Source: Candidatus Omnitrophota bacterium
GTDB lineage: Bacteria; Ratteibacteria; UBA8468; MWAK01
NCBI GenBank assembly: GCA_018829455.1
Contig: JAHJUB010000080.1
Location: 1-12,883, forward strand
DNA length: 12,883 bases
Reading direction: 5' to 3'
Shown here: in pieces, positions 12,760-12,883 of the stretch
Position numbering within the stretch: position 1 is the first letter of the stretch
How the letters are laid out: the number at the start of each line of letters is the position of its first letter
Program-made: the position numbers and the translations under genes
Notes under the pieces: model-generated
The model's database searches: none
What the model was told of the DNA's origin: nothing
The model's input: only the letters and a program-made list of their open reading frames with translations

Positions 12760-12883
12760 ATGAACAACACTGCAGAATTAGATTTTATGGATATAAAACA
12801 AGCAAGTGAATGGGCCAGTCGCTATTTAAGCAAAAACGTAACTGCCTCAAATATTGCATATTTAGTTCAATCTGAGCGAATAA
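12760..12883 (+). CDS. Second cassette gene, N-terminal fragment near-identical to the methyltransferase start
   Basis: From ATG 12760 the 41 visible codons run off the right edge. Residues 1-36 differ from the methyltransferase at 8405 by only three substitutions (Asn23Ser, Thr33Ala, Ile36Val). After Gln37 the sequences part (SERI against YGKI). This covers the helix-turn-helix domain only, so the gene may be a second methyltransferase of different specificity, or another enzyme using the same N-terminal module. The leader and palindromic element upstream are also duplicated. Confidence 0.8.
   Translation, partial: MNNTAELDFMDIKQASEWASRYLSKNVTASNIAYLVQSERI

Noticed and set aside
8110..12883. 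CRISPR array or integron-type attC array
   Set aside because: Only two copies separated by about 4.4 kb are present, with no regular spacers, and no integrase or Cas gene is in the window.

Overview
The window looks like part of a chromosome from an uncultured bacterium. It has a bacterial class II tRNA-Tyr, bacterial -35/-10 promoters and operon-style gene spacing, but there is no rRNA or other phylogenetic marker to place it. Shine-Dalgarno sequences are weak or absent before most genes. Low-complexity tracts inside the RecQ/DprA genes remind me of Anaerolineae-type Chloroflexota, and the uroporphyrinogen-decarboxylase-like/PfkB operon is common in several candidate phyla. Both are impressions, not a classification.

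Left part (1-2822). A divergent gene leaves the left edge on the minus strand, with a good promoter and an inverted repeat over its leader. On the plus strand lies a small catabolic-looking operon: a 5'-truncated UroD-family remnant, a PfkB-type sugar kinase, and a full-length UroD/MtaA-like protein of a different subclade.

Gene graveyard (2823-3190). There is no intact gene on the left of this stretch. It holds the C-terminal part of a hicA toxin without its catalytic half, and a decayed piece of a HAD phosphatase. That piece matches the intact HAD gene at 7274-7912 almost base for base over 25 bp.

Minus-strand module (3165-7912). In transcription order: HAD hydrolase, a RecQ helicase fused to HEAT repeats and a ComF-type phosphoribosyltransferase, a DprA-like protein, and a HicB antitoxin without a working partner. 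The RecQ, ComF and DprA activities are those of DNA uptake and recombination, packed into two tightly linked genes. A role in foreign-DNA handling, defence or recombination is plausible but inferred.

tRNA-associated island (8007-12883). tRNA-Tyr(GTA) has a strong promoter. Its 3' end is repeated downstream in both orientations, framing a structured palindromic element of about 120 bp. A hairpin-rich leader follows, and then an AT-rich cassette: a probable N4-cytosine/N6-adenine DNA methyltransferase, an overlapping TdeIII-like restriction endonuclease, and an OLD-family ATPase/Toprim protein. After the cassette the same palindromic element, the same leader and the first 41 codons of a near-identical methyltransferase start appear again, running off the right edge. 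The two element copies differ by compensating changes in a stem, and the left copy carries two short extra sequences inserted within its hairpins. This repeat-framed arrangement, with a second cassette head at the right edge, is the most unusual structure in the window.
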